A DNA stretch of 64,000 nucleotides from Bifidobacterium choerinum (GTDB lineage: Bacteria > Actinomycetota > Actinomycetes > Actinomycetales > Bifidobacteriaceae): NCBI RefSeq assembly GCF_000741135.1, contig NZ_JGYU01000006.1, positions 58,807-122,806 on the forward strand, read 5' to 3'. Both the position numbers and the translations under genes were made by a program. The notes under the pieces were generated by a model that saw nothing but the letters and a program-made list of their open reading frames with translations, had not been told where the DNA came from and did no database searches. Shown one piece after another: positions 1 through 10,045 of this stretch; position 1 is the stretch's first letter; the number at the start of each line of letters is the position of its first letter.

Positions 1-56
1 GCGTCGCGCGGGTCGTCGATGATCTGCCTGGTGATGGATTCGATGGTTGCTGCCAT
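1..56 (-). CDS. N-terminus of an unidentified protein, cut by the window edge
   Basis: An ATG at 56-54 on the minus strand opens a frame that reads MAATIESITRQIIDDPRD and runs off the window. A clean ribosome binding site (TAAGGAG, about 63-69) sits just upstream, so this is very likely a real gene start. Eighteen residues are too few to name a family. It lies downstream of the deaminase gene on the same strand, about 125 bp away, and could be co-transcribed with it. Confidence 0.55.
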   Translation of the reverse strand, partial: MAATIESITRQIIDDPRD

Positions 57-181
57 GGGTGCGCTCCTTATGTTCGTCCTTCCCACCGGCTTACCATGCG
101 CCGCAGCGCAAGGCATGGCACGGCGGCCGCTTTTGCGCCGAAGGCGTCATGCGGCAGTCGCGCCATGGGGCGCATGCCGCC

Positions 182-1234
182 TCACAGGCCGTGCGCGTCG
201 CGCCAGTCGGCGAGCCGTGCACGCATGCGCTCCTTGTCGGCGTCGTCGGCGAAGGACGCCTCGATCGAATTGGCCGCGAGCGCGGCGAGCGTGTCAGGCG
301 GCATGCCGGCCCCGGCGAGCGCGGCGTAGTTGGCGGCGGCGTAGCCGCCGAAGTAGGCGGGATCGTCGGAGTTGATCGTGCAGACGAGCCCATCGCGCAC
401 CATGCGCGGCAGCGGATGGTCGTCGATCGAGCCGACGACCTGCAGGCGCAGGTTGGACAGCGGGCAGCAGGTGAGCGGTATCCGGTCGCGGATCAGCCGG
501 GCTTCGAGCTCGTCGTCGTCGAGCACGTGGATGCCGTGGTCGATGCGTTCGGCGTGCAGCAGGTCGAGCGCCTGGCGGATGTAGTCGGCGGGCCCCTCCT
601 CGCCGGCGTGCGCGACGGCGTGCCATCCGAAGGAGCGTGCGCGGGCGAACTGGTCGACGAACATCGACGGCGGATAGCCGACCTCGGCGGAGTCGAGGCC
701 GATTCCGACGATCTCGTCTTTGCGCGCCTGTGCCATGTCGAGGATCCGGTCGGCCGTGGCGACGTCCATGTCGCGTACGAGGCTCAGGATCAGCGCGCCG
801 GTGACGCCGTAGCGTTTCTCGCCGATCCGCAGGCCTTCGCGCAGACCGTCGAGGACGTCGTCGTAGGCGACGTGGTCGGTGAACGCGTGCACCTGCGGGT
901 CGAAGAAGATCTCGGCGTGCATGACGCCGTCCGCGGCCGCCCGCCTGAGGTAGGCGAGCATGAGGTCGCGGAAGTCGTCGGCCGTGCGCAGCGTCCTCAT
1001 CAGCGCGTAGTAGAGGTCGAGGAAGGACTGCAGGTTCTCGAAGCGGTACTGCGCCCGCAGCTCGTCGAGTGTGCCCCAGGGCAACGGCACGTCGTTGCGG
1101 CGGGCGAGTTCGAACGCGAGTTCGGGTTCGAGCGTGCCCTCGATATGCAGATGGAGCTCCGCCTTCGGCATCGTCGCCAGCGCGTCGCGCGCCGTCTTCT
1201 CGTCATCGTTGGTCGTGTCGTTCGTGTCGTTCAT
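182..1234 (-). CDS. Adenine deaminase of the adenosine deaminase superfamily (often annotated as adenosine deaminase)
   Basis: A 350-residue zinc amidohydrolase for purine salvage. The ADA-family metal and catalytic motifs are present in order: AELHLHIEGT near residue 25 (the HxH pair), HAGEEG (His and catalytic Glu), RIDHG, and NSDDPAYFGGY near residue 290 (the metal-binding Asp). The last motif, together with GLDSAEVGYPP, matches what I know of the bacterial adenine deaminases of this superfamily (Pseudomonas PA0148 type) better than true adenosine deaminases, which usually carry T-D-D-P followed by other residues. I therefore infer adenine to hypoxanthine plus ammonia as the main reaction, in the cytoplasm. 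The ATG at 1234 has a GGAAGGA site just upstream. The first 15 residues are a low-complexity N/D/T stretch. Substrate choice remains inference. Confidence 0.85.
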   Translation of the reverse strand: MNDTNDTTNDDEKTARDALATMPKAELHLHIEGTLEPELAFELARRNDVPLPWGTLDELRAQYRFENLQSFLDLYYALMRTLRTADDFRDLMLAYLRRAAADGVMHAEIFFDPQVHAFTDHVAYDDVLDGLREGLRIGEKRYGVTGALILSLVRDMDVATADRILDMAQARKDEIVGIGLDSAEVGYPPSMFVDQFARARSFGWHAVAHAGEEGPADYIRQALDLLHAERIDHGIHVLDDDELEARLIRDRIPLTCCPLSNLRLQVVGSIDDHPLPRMVRDGLVCTINSDDPAYFGGYAAANYAALAGAGMPPDTLAALAANSIEASFADDADKERMRARLADWRDAHGL

Positions 1235-1316
1235 CGTCGTCCTTCCGATCGGTGGGCCGTGTGCGGCCCTGTCTCCCAGTGTAGGACGAGCCGCACGGCG
1301 TCCGATGCGGCGGATA

Positions 1317-1361
1317 CGAGAAGGCGGGGCGCGATCGATGCGATCGCGCCCCGCCTTCTCG
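1317..1361. terminator. Perfect 21-bp hairpin, probable intrinsic terminator
   Basis: Arms 1317-1337 and 1341-1361 are exactly complementary around a 3-nt loop. It follows the stop codon of the 104-residue gene (minus strand) and precedes the deaminase gene, so it should end the former transcript. There is no long T-run, but other hairpins in this window look alike. Confidence 0.75.
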
Positions 1362-1382
1362 TCGTGGACCGGATGTGTCCGA

Positions 1383-1697
1383 TCAGTCGTCGAGGTTGAG
1401 CTGGCGGCCGAAGCGGTCGTTGAGTTCGACCTGCTCCTCGGTGGCCTTGGCCTCTTCGGCGGCCGCCTTGCCTTCGGCCTTGTCCTTCTTGTCGTCGGCC
1501 TTGTCGGTGACCTTCTCGAGCTTGGCCTGCGGGTCGTCGGCGGCCTTGACGATCTTCTCGTCCTCCTTGGCGATCACCTTGGCGGCGTGCTCCTCGGCGC
1601 GCTCGGCGCGCTTCTCGTCGCGGTTCGCCTCATGCTCCTCGTGACGCTCCTCCATGCGGTCCTTGAAATCCTCGAAGTGTTCCTTGATGTCTGCCAT
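1383..1697 (-). CDS. Small, highly charged coiled-coil-like protein of unknown function
   Basis: A 104-residue protein with an AAAGGAG ribosome binding site before the ATG at 1697. Almost the whole chain is Lys, Glu, Asp, Ala and Arg, with no hydrophobic segment and no Cys, which suggests one long soluble helix or an intrinsically disordered protein. A middle stretch rich in ADDKKDKAEGKAAAEE resembles stress-type or histone-like low-complexity proteins, but I cannot assign a family. It is monocistronic: a strong hairpin lies behind it and the divergent trp genes lie in front. Confidence 0.7.
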   Translation of the reverse strand: MADIKEHFEDFKDRMEERHEEHEANRDEKRAERAEEHAAKVIAKEDEKIVKAADDPQAKLEKVTDKADDKKDKAEGKAAAEEAKATEEQVELNDRFGRQLNLDD

Positions 1698-1936
1698 GAT
1701 CGGCTCCTTTCGCCATGTGGTATGGGCTACGTTCCATTAGACCACCGCCGGAGCCGCCGGCGGCCGCTTTTCCACTCTCAAGTGAAACTTTTTCGGTGCC
1801 GGCGATGTCGTGTTAGGCGTGTCGCGGCGGACGCGACCACCATTCAGACGCCGACATGCGCTCGTCATCCGCCATCCGTTAGAGTGGCCCATGGCGGGAA
1901 GGCCCCGTCTTCGCCATCGCATTCCCAAGGAGGAGC

Positions 1937-4013
<2,077 letters not shown>

Positions 4014-4021
<8 letters not shown>

Positions 4022-4940
4022 GACGATCGAAATCATCGACAACGGCGACGGCGAGGTCATCGCCGACATGACCGAGACGACGGCGGCCACGCCGTCGGGC
4101 CAGCCTCTGGGCATCGCGCACCGGCCGAGCCCGTGCCGCCGGCTGTTCGCCGACTACAAGGCGCAGGACAAGCCGGCCTTCATCGGCTATCTGCCCTTCG
4201 GCTTCCCCGACCCGGACCTGTCGCTCGAGGCGTTCCGCACGATGGTCGACAACGGCACCGACATCGTCGAGATCGGCCTGCCGTACTCCGACCCGGTCAT
4301 GGACGGACCGGTCATCCAGGCGGCCAGCCAGATCGCGCTGCGCAACGGCGAGCGCATCGCCGACGTGTTCAGGGCCGTCGAGACGGTCGCGAACGCCGGC
4401 GGCGTCCCGCTCGTCATGAGCTACTGGAACCTGATCTTCCACTACGGCGTCGAACGGTTCGCGACCGACTTCGCGAACGCCGGCGGCGCCGGCCTGATCA
4501 CGCCCGACCTGATCCCCGACGAAGCGGGGGAGTGGATCGAGGCGTCCGACCGCCATGGTCTCGACCGCATCTTCCTCGTCTCCCCGGACTCGACCGACGA
4601 ACGCCTGCGCGTCGTCGCCGAGAACGCGCGCGGCTTCGTCTACGCGGCCGCCCGCATGGGCGTGACCGGCGAACGTTCGACGCTCAACGACTCCTCGCGC
4701 GAGCTCGTCGCACGCACGCGCGCCGCCGGCGCCGAGAACGTCTGCGTCGGCATCGGCGTCTCGACGCCCGCGCAGGGCGCCGCCGTCGGCCAGTACGCGG
4801 ACGGCGTCATCGTCGGCTCGGCGCTCGTGCACACGCTGCTCGACGAGCAGGGCGACGTGCGCGACCCCGTCCAGGGCCTGAGCGCCCTGGCGAACACGAC
4901 CGCCGCCCTGGCCGACGCGATCCACGGCTGCCGCCGGTGA
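4014..4940 (+). CDS. trpA: Tryptophan synthase alpha chain
   Basis: Splits indole-3-glycerol phosphate to indole and glyceraldehyde 3-phosphate and channels indole to the beta domain encoded just upstream. The catalytic signature [15 protein letters not shown] is clear: the Glu, and an Asp in the position of the E. coli loop Asp. GERS and IGVSTPAQ phosphate-binding loops are near the C-terminus. About 308 residues, with an N-terminal extension of roughly 35 residues beyond the usual family start. I chose the ATG at 4014 because AGGG at 4005-4008 is well spaced; it overlaps the trpCB stop by 8 nt. An in-frame ATG at 3996 would add six residues. Confidence 0.93.
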
Positions 4941-5001
4941 GCCGCTGACGCCGATACCGCCGATCCTCGACGCGCCGCGGCCCCATGCACGGGGCCGCGG
5001 C

Positions 5002-5071
5002 GCGTCATGCGTCATGCGTCATGCGTCATGCGTCATGCGTCATGCGTCATGCGTCATGCGTCATGCGTCAT
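5002..5071. repeat. Ten exact tandem copies of the heptamer GCGTCAT
   Basis: Ten head-to-tail copies, each 7 bp, with no mismatch, end 39 bp before the lgt start codon. Because 7 is not a multiple of 3, each unit shifts the reading frame, and the repeat is stop-free in at least two plus-strand frames. One of these continues in frame into lgt. Copy number is expected to vary by strand slippage. It could tune the spacing of upstream promoter elements or create alternative N-termini, but neither is shown. Confidence 0.97.
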
Positions 5072-5096
5072 GCGGCGGCACGGACGGACCTGTTGC

Positions 5097-5102
5097 TACG
5101 AT
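5097..5102 (+). promoter_or_regulatory. Candidate -10 element for leaderless lgt transcript
   Basis: TACGAT lies 8 nt before the lgt ATG (5111). Transcription would then start at or next to the start codon, and no good ribosome binding site precedes that ATG. No convincing -35 is visible; the corresponding position is GC-rich sequence just after the heptamer array. Confidence 0.45.
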
Positions 5103-5110
5103 CGGGAACC

Positions 5111-6067
5111 ATGAACCTTGCCTACATCCCCTCACCGACGGTCTCGCAGTTCCACATCGGCTCGCTGACGATCCACATCTACGCGCTGACGATGCTGCTC
5201 GGCATCGTCGCCGCCGTATGGATCACGAGCGTGCGCTGGAAACGCTACGGCGGCACCTTCGACCAGATCCTCGACACGACGCTCGTGGCGGTGCCGTGCG
5301 GCATCGTCGGCGCGCGTCTCTACCACGTCATCACGACGCCCGAACGCTTCTTCGGGCCGAACGGCGACTGGGTGGAGATCTTCCGCATCTGGAACGGCGG
5401 CCTCGGCATCTGGGGCGCGATCGTGCTCGGCGCGCTCGGAGCCTGGGCCTGGGTGCGCCACCGGCACTATCCGATGGCGCTGCTCGCCGACGCGATCGCG
5501 CCGGCGCTGCTCGTCGCGCAGGCCATCGGCCGCCTCGGCAACTGGTTCAACCAGGAGCTCTACGGCAAGCCGACGACGCTGCCGTGGGGCCTCAAGCTCA
5601 ACACCGAGGGCTCCGCGATGGGCAACGCCGAACAGTGCTACGACGGCGCGACCTGCCCGACCGGCACCCTGTTCCACCCGACCTTCCTGTACGAGATGAT
5701 CTGGAACCTCATCGGCGCCGCCCTCATCGTCTGGATCGGCCGCAGGACCGTGCGCACGCTCAAGGCCGGGTCGCTGTTCGCGCTCTACGTCATCTGGTAC
5801 ACGGCGGGACGCACCTGGATCGAGATGCTGCGCATCGACTTCTCCCACGAGTTCCTCGGCCTGCGCGTCAACGTCTGGGTCTCGATCGTCGTCTTCATCC
5901 TCGGCGTCGTCGCCTTCATCGTCATCCAACGGACAAGCAAGCCCACGCCGCTGCTCGCCGAGAAGCTGCGCACCGTCACCGAACTCGAGGAACGAGGCCG
6001 CGGGAACCGGCCCTCCGCCCACGGCCACGACGCCCGGGCGGCGGCCGACGGGGCGCAGGGCGCCTGA
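5111..6067 (+). CDS. lgt: Prolipoprotein diacylglyceryl transferase
   Basis: A membrane enzyme that moves diacylglycerol from phosphatidylglycerol to the lipobox cysteine of prelipoproteins, the first step of lipoprotein maturation. 318 residues, with about seven hydrophobic segments. Family motifs are present: IHIYALTMLLGI near the N-terminus, NGGLGIWGAI, and the Lgt signature GRLGNWFNQELYG around residue 145. The C-terminal 40 residues are a charged cytoplasmic tail. The ATG at 5111 fits the family start (YIPSP). A longer in-frame reading would extend back through the heptamer array and is probably not protein. A client lipoprotein gene is present in this window at 45524. Confidence 0.95.
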   Translation: MNLAYIPSPTVSQFHIGSLTIHIYALTMLLGIVAAVWITSVRWKRYGGTFDQILDTTLVAVPCGIVGARLYHVITTPERFFGPNGDWVEIFRIWNGGLGIWGAIVLGALGAWAWVRHRHYPMALLADAIAPALLVAQAIGRLGNWFNQELYGKPTTLPWGLKLNTEGSAMGNAEQCYDGATCPTGTLFHPTFLYEMIWNLIGAALIVWIGRRTVRTLKAGSLFALYVIWYTAGRTWIEMLRIDFSHEFLGLRVNVWVSIVVFILGVVAFIVIQRTSKPTPLLAEKLRTVTELEERGRGNRPSAHGHDARAAADGAQGA

Positions 6068-6099
6068 GCGGGCGGCCGGCGTTCGTCGCTTGCCTTATT

Positions 6100-6105
6100 T
6101 AGAAT
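6100..6105 (+). promoter_or_regulatory. Candidate -10 element for leaderless rpe transcript
   Basis: TAGAAT ends exactly 7 nt before the ATG at 6113. The mRNA would then begin at the start codon. There is no purine-rich ribosome binding site in between. The same hexamer at the same distance precedes the arsR-arsC start at 47180. Confidence 0.5.
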
Positions 6106-6112
6106 GGCAGAC

Positions 6113-6778
6113 ATGGATATCAAAATCGCACCCAGCATCCTTTCCGCGGACTTCTGCAATCTCGAGCGCGACCTCGATCGCATCGCGAACGCCGACCTCG
6201 TCCACGTCGACGTCATGGACCACCACTTCGTCCCGAACCTCACGATCGGCGAACCCGTCGTCGAACGCATCTGCCAGGTCGCGAAGCTGCCGGTCGACGT
6301 CCATCTGATGATCGACGACCCGGATCGTTGGGCTCCGGGCTACGCCGAGCGCGGTGCGCATTCCGTCACCTTCCACATGGGCGCGACCCACGCGCCGGTG
6401 CGTCTGGCGCGCCAGCTGCACGACATGGGCTGCGAGGCGTGGTTCGCGGTGCGTCCGGCCGAGCCGGTCGAGCCGATCTTCGACATCCTTGAGGAGTTCG
6501 ACACGATCCTCATCATGACCGTCGAGCCCGGATTCGGCGGCCAGAAGTTCCTCGCCAACCAGATGGGCAAGGTGCGCCGTCTGCGCGACGAGATCACGCG
6601 CCGCGGCCTGAAGACGAACATCCAGGTCGACGGCGGCGTCGGCGTCAAGACCGCGCCGATCGTCGCCGAGGCCGGCGCGAACATCCTCGTCGCCGGCTCC
6701 GCCGTCTACGGCGCCGACGATCCGGCGAAGGCGATCGACGAGATCCGCGACGCCGCACGCGCCGCCTACCGCGACTGA
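6113..6778 (+). CDS. rpe: Ribulose-phosphate 3-epimerase
   Basis: Interconverts ribulose 5-phosphate and xylulose 5-phosphate. In a bifidobacterium, xylulose 5-phosphate is the substrate of phosphoketolase, the core of the bifid shunt. 221 residues, TIM barrel, with IAPSILSADF at the N-terminus, VHVDVMDHHFVPN (metal-binding His/Asp), HMGA, and VEPGFGGQKF. I prefer the ATG at 6113, which gives MDIKIAPS, the usual family start, and is placed correctly for a leaderless message. An ATG at 6104 is in frame but lies inside the -10 hexamer. Confidence 0.95.
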   Translation: MDIKIAPSILSADFCNLERDLDRIANADLVHVDVMDHHFVPNLTIGEPVVERICQVAKLPVDVHLMIDDPDRWAPGYAERGAHSVTFHMGATHAPVRLARQLHDMGCEAWFAVRPAEPVEPIFDILEEFDTILIMTVEPGFGGQKFLANQMGKVRRLRDEITRRGLKTNIQVDGGVGVKTAPIVAEAGANILVAGSAVYGADDPAKAIDEIRDAARAAYRD

Positions 6779-6808
6779 ACGCGTCCCGCACGCAAACCCC
6801 GCCATCTC

Positions 6809-6839
6809 CCGGCCGCGCCGTGCATGAAGGCGCGGCCGG
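6809..6839. terminator. 11-bp perfect GC hairpin after rpe
   Basis: Arms 6809-6819 and 6829-6839 pair perfectly around a 9-nt loop. It lies 30 bp behind the rpe stop and before hisE. There is no T-run, so termination is likely but not certain. Confidence 0.5.
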
Positions 6840-6902
6840 ATCCACGACCATGACCATGCGCGCCGTCGCAGGCGCGCGCAGACACTGACAGGAACCACCA
6901 TC

Positions 6903-7166
6903 ATGAAGACGTTCGAATCGCTATTCGAGGAACTGAGCGCGAAGGCCGCCGCGAAGACGCCGGGCTCGCTCACCGTGCAGGAGCTCGAGAAGGGCACGCA
7001 TTTCATCGGCAAGAAGATCATCGAGGAGGCCGGCGAGACCTGGATCGCCGCCGAATACGAGGGCGCCGGGCGCACCGCCGAGGAGATGAGCCAGCTCATC
7101 TACCATCTGCAGGTCATGATGATCGACCGCGGCATCACGCTCGACGACATCTACAAGAACCTGTGA
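6903..7166 (+). CDS. hisE: Phosphoribosyl-ATP pyrophosphatase
   Basis: Second step of histidine synthesis: hydrolysis of phosphoribosyl-ATP to phosphoribosyl-AMP and pyrophosphate. 87 residues, the normal size of the stand-alone actinobacterial enzyme, an all-helical MazG-like fold. The metal-binding pattern [17 protein letters not shown] is present. It sits 56 bp upstream of hisG, the usual actinobacterial hisE-hisG pair. Confidence 0.95.
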   Translation: MKTFESLFEELSAKAAAKTPGSLTVQELEKGTHFIGKKIIEEAGETWIAAEYEGAGRTAEEMSQLIYHLQVMMIDRGITLDDIYKNL

Positions 7167-7222
7167 CCGGCACCGCACACATGGCCGACGGCCTGTGCGC
7201 ATTATCATTTTTGGAGGAGCCC

Positions 7223-8074
7223 ATGCTACGCATCGCCGTCCCCAACAAGGGGATGCTGTCCGAACCGGCCTGGAACATGCTCGAGGAGGCCGGATACCGC
7301 CTGCGGAGCAATCCGCGCCAGCTCGTCGTCGAGGACCCGGACAACGACGTGGAACTGTTCTATCTTCGCCCGCTGGACATCGCCGTCTATGTCGGACGCG
7401 GCACGATCGACGTCGGCATCACCGGCCATGACCTGCTGCTCAACTCGGGCACCGACGCGCAGGAGGTCATGGACCTCGGCTTCGGCGCGTCCACGTTCCG
7501 CTTCGCGGCGCCGCAGGATTCGGACATCCGCGAGCTGGCCGACATCGACGGCAAGCGCGTCGCGACGTCCTTCGACAAGCTCGTGCACGACTATCTGACC
7601 GAGCACGGCATCCAGGCCGAGACGATCCACCTCGACGGCGCCGTCGAATCGTCGGTGCAGCTCGGCGTGGCCGACCTCATCGCCGACGTCGTGTCCACCG
7701 GCACGACGCTGCGCAACGCCGGCCTGCGCATCTTCGGCGACCCGATCGTGCATTCCGAGGCCGTGCTCATCCGCTCGCCGCGCCTCGAGCCGGACGACGA
7801 GCGCCTCGAGCGCCTCGAGCGCCGCCTGCAGGGCGTGCTGACCGCCAAGCGCTACGTGCTGATGGACTTCGACATCCCGGTCGACCGCATCTCGGCCGCC
7901 GTCGACATCACGCCCGGATTCGAAAGCCCGACGATCTCGCCGCTGCACGACAAGCAGTGGTCGGCCGTGCGCGTCATGGTCCCCAAGGCGAAGGTCAACC
8001 AGCTCATGGACGAGCTCTATGCGGTCGGCGCCCGCGGCATCATCGTCACGGCGATCCAGGCCACCCGCATGTGA
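7223..8074 (+). CDS. hisG: ATP phosphoribosyltransferase, long form
   Basis: First and committed step of histidine synthesis, ATP plus PRPP. 283 residues: the long HisG type with an N-terminal bilobed catalytic part ([13 protein letters not shown] at the start, the PRPP loop [14 protein letters not shown] near residue 155) and a C-terminal ACT-like regulatory domain (about residues 205-283, [19 protein letters not shown]) that normally mediates histidine feedback inhibition. GGAGGAG sits 4 nt before the ATG at 7223, which decides the start. Confidence 0.96.
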   Translation: MLRIAVPNKGMLSEPAWNMLEEAGYRLRSNPRQLVVEDPDNDVELFYLRPLDIAVYVGRGTIDVGITGHDLLLNSGTDAQEVMDLGFGASTFRFAAPQDSDIRELADIDGKRVATSFDKLVHDYLTEHGIQAETIHLDGAVESSVQLGVADLIADVVSTGTTLRNAGLRIFGDPIVHSEAVLIRSPRLEPDDERLERLERRLQGVLTAKRYVLMDFDIPVDRISAAVDITPGFESPTISPLHDKQWSAVRVMVPKAKVNQLMDELYAVGARGIIVTAIQATRM

Positions 8075-8086
8075 TGGTGGGTGGCC

Positions 8087-8728
8087 ATGGCCGCTGACGG
8101 AAAGTACAGTCCCGAACCGCGCGACGTGATCCTGACGATCCCGAACCTGATCAGCGCGCTGCGCATCATCTCGATCCCGGTGATCGCCTGGCTCATCGCG
8201 AGGCATGACATGGTGTGGGCGCTCGTCGTCCTCGCCATCTCGTCGGCGTCGGACGGGCTGGACGGCATCATCGCGAGGAACTTCAACCAGGTGAGCAAGC
8301 TCGGCCAGATCCTCGACCCGATCGCCGACCGGCTGCTCATTATCTGCAGCATTCTGGCGTTGGCGATCTGCGGCGTCGTGCCGTGGTGGATGCTCGTGCT
8401 CGTCGCGGCGCGCGACGTCGTGCTGGGCATCCTCACGCTCGTCCTCGCCCAGCACGACTACGGGCCGCTGCCGGTGCACTTCGTCGGCAAGACCGGCACC
8501 GCCGTGCTGCTCATCTCGATCATCGGGCTGATGGTGGCCGACATCCGCCGCTCGTTCCTGCCGCTCGAGATCCTGCACTACGGCGCGATCGCCTGCGCGA
8601 TCTGGGGCATCGGTCTGTACTGGGTCGCCGGCGTGATTTATCTGCGCCAGGGCGTTTCGCTCATCCGCGCCGACCACCGGTCCGGCAGAGCCGGCACTGC
8701 CGAGCGCCGCCGCGACGTCGGCAGGTAG
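8087..8728 (+). CDS. pgsA: CDP-alcohol phosphatidyltransferase (PgsA family)
   Basis: An integral membrane enzyme that joins CDP-diacylglycerol to an alcohol phosphate, most likely glycerol phosphate for phosphatidylglycerol. The family signature is intact: SDGLDGIIAR followed by G..LDPIADR. 213 residues from the ATG at 8087, with a GTG at 8081 as an alternative in frame; six membrane segments expected. It opens the run DUF881, sbp, DUF881, garA, merR, exactly as pgsA2 (Rv1822) does in mycobacteria. Substrate is inferred from the family only. A second CDP-alcohol transferase, for inositol phosphate, is at 38654. Confidence 0.88.
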   Translation: MAADGKYSPEPRDVILTIPNLISALRIISIPVIAWLIARHDMVWALVVLAISSASDGLDGIIARNFNQVSKLGQILDPIADRLLIICSILALAICGVVPWWMLVLVAARDVVLGILTLVLAQHDYGPLPVHFVGKTGTAVLLISIIGLMVADIRRSFLPLEILHYGAIACAIWGIGLYWVAGVIYLRQGVSLIRADHRSGRAGTAERRRDVGR

Positions 8729-8735
8729 GTGCGCG

Positions 8736-9707
8736 TTGTCCGCCCCGTCTCCGATGCCGCCCGTCCAGCCGATCGAGCCCGGGCACGAACCGGTGCGCCG
8801 ACGCGCCGTCTTCTCCCGCGGATGGGCGTCGATCGAATCGCATCATGCGGCGTCGCCGGACAAGCTGCGCGCCCGTCCGCGCCGCCGGCGCGGCGGCGAC
8901 GACTCGCTCCAGCTGATCGACGACCTCATCAACCGGCCGATGGACCAGCTGTACAGCGATTCGCGGCTCGTCGCGAAACCCGATTCGAAGATCGTCTACT
9001 GGGGCACGCGCATCATCGTGTTCCTCATCTGCATCGTTGTCGGCTTCTTCGGCTGCCAGTTCGTCCGTCTGCTCAACACCGACCCGAGGAAACAGGTCCG
9101 CGAATCACTCGCGAATCAGCTTGTGGCGAACAACGCGCACGTCGACGCGCTCGACAAGGATATCGCCGATCTGCGCAGACAGGTGGACGAGCAATCGAAA
9201 TCGGCGACGAAATCCCCGATCGAACAGGTCGTCGAGGAGAACGAGGCCGCGGCCGGCGCCACGCCGGTCGAAGGCGAGGGCATCGTCATGACGATCGCCG
9301 ACCCGGTCGCCGCCTCGTCGGACGCGGCGCAGGGCTCGCTGCCGCGTGACGGCGCGAGCGACCGGCTGCGCGTCGTCACCGACGCCGACCTGCAGCTGCT
9401 CGTGTGCCTGCTGTGGCGCGCCGGGGCCGAGGCAATCTCGATCAACGGCAACCGTCTGGGCGTCGAGACGTCGATCCGCACGGCCGGCAACTCGATCCTC
9501 GTCGGCACGACGCCGATCGAAAGCCCATACCGCATCCAGGCGATCGGGGATCGCAACGCTTTGGCCGAGGCGATGGGCGAGAGGACGCTGCCGACGCTGT
9601 ACAGTGATTTCCATAAGGCCGGCATGTATCCGCAGATCGACAAGACGGGCACGATGCGGCTCGAGGCCGCGAGCGTCGGCAAACTGACCTATGCGAGGAG
9701 GAGCTGA
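8736..9707 (+). CDS. DUF881 family membrane-anchored protein (first copy)
   Basis: A 323-residue protein with an N-terminal cytoplasmic arm of about 85 residues, one transmembrane helix (IIVFLICIVVGFFGCQFV), a coiled-coil stretch, and an extracytoplasmic DUF881 domain. The domain contains GEGIVMTIADP, LWRAGAEAISING and YRIQAIGD. The start is probably a TTG at 8736, since AGGTAGGT overlapping the pgsA stop is ideally spaced; an ATG at 8754 is possible. DUF881 proteins are conserved in actinobacteria and firmicutes, often near division or envelope genes, with no settled function. Equivalent of Rv1823. Confidence 0.85.
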   Translation: MSAPSPMPPVQPIEPGHEPVRRRAVFSRGWASIESHHAASPDKLRARPRRRRGGDDSLQLIDDLINRPMDQLYSDSRLVAKPDSKIVYWGTRIIVFLICIVVGFFGCQFVRLLNTDPRKQVRESLANQLVANNAHVDALDKDIADLRRQVDEQSKSATKSPIEQVVEENEAAAGATPVEGEGIVMTIADPVAASSDAAQGSLPRDGASDRLRVVTDADLQLLVCLLWRAGAEAISINGNRLGVETSIRTAGNSILVGTTPIESPYRIQAIGDRNALAEAMGERTLPTLYSDFHKAGMYPQIDKTGTMRLEAASVGKLTYARRS

Positions 9708-9709
9708 AG

Positions 9710-10042
9710 ATGGCAGCCGTGCTTGGACTCATCATCGGAGTGGTCGTGGGACTGTTCGTCCGACCCGACATACCGGTGTTCCTGCAACCGTACCTGCCGA
9801 TCATGGTCATCGCCGCGCTCGACGCGCTGCTCGGCGCCGCGCGCGCGTACTTCGAACGCAGCTTCTCGGACCGCGTGTTCGTCATCTCCTTCCTCGCGAA
9901 CGTCATCACGGCGACGCTGCTCGTGCTGCTGGGCAACCAGCTCGGCGTCGGCTCCCAGCTGACGACCGCCGTCATCGTCGTCCTCGGCATCCGCATCTTC
10001 TCGAACGTCTCGGCGATCCGCCGCTACATCTTCCAGGGGTGA
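9710..10042 (+). CDS. sbp: Small basic protein Sbp (DUF1290), membrane protein
   Basis: A 110-residue protein made almost entirely of three hydrophobic helices, starting MAAVLGLIIGVVVGLFV and ending FSNVSAIRRYIFQG, typical of the Sbp/DUF1290 family. It is translated from a strong GAGGAGGAG site, 2 nt after the preceding DUF881 gene. It lies between two DUF881 genes as in Rv1823-Rv1825, which suggests the three proteins form one membrane assembly. Function unknown. Confidence 0.9.
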   Translation: MAAVLGLIIGVVVGLFVRPDIPVFLQPYLPIMVIAALDALLGAARAYFERSFSDRVFVISFLANVITATLLVLLGNQLGVGSQLTTAVIVVLGIRIFSNVSAIRRYIFQG

Positions 10043-10045
10043 GCG

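Noticed and set aside
1698..1936. trp attenuator with leader peptide
   Set aside because: No short frame with tandem Trp codons and no terminator/antiterminator pair was found.
5002..5071. CRISPR-like repeat array
   Set aside because: Units are 7 bp, head to tail with no spacers, and there are no cas genes.
4985..5110. N-terminal extension of Lgt through the heptamer repeat
   Set aside because: The translation is a simple ASCVMRH repeat, and the normal Lgt start is at 5111; more likely non-coding, though noted as a possible variant.
8736..8753. ATG 8754 as the start of the first DUF881 gene
   Set aside because: Kept as an alternative only; the AGGTAGGT site fits the TTG at 8736 better.
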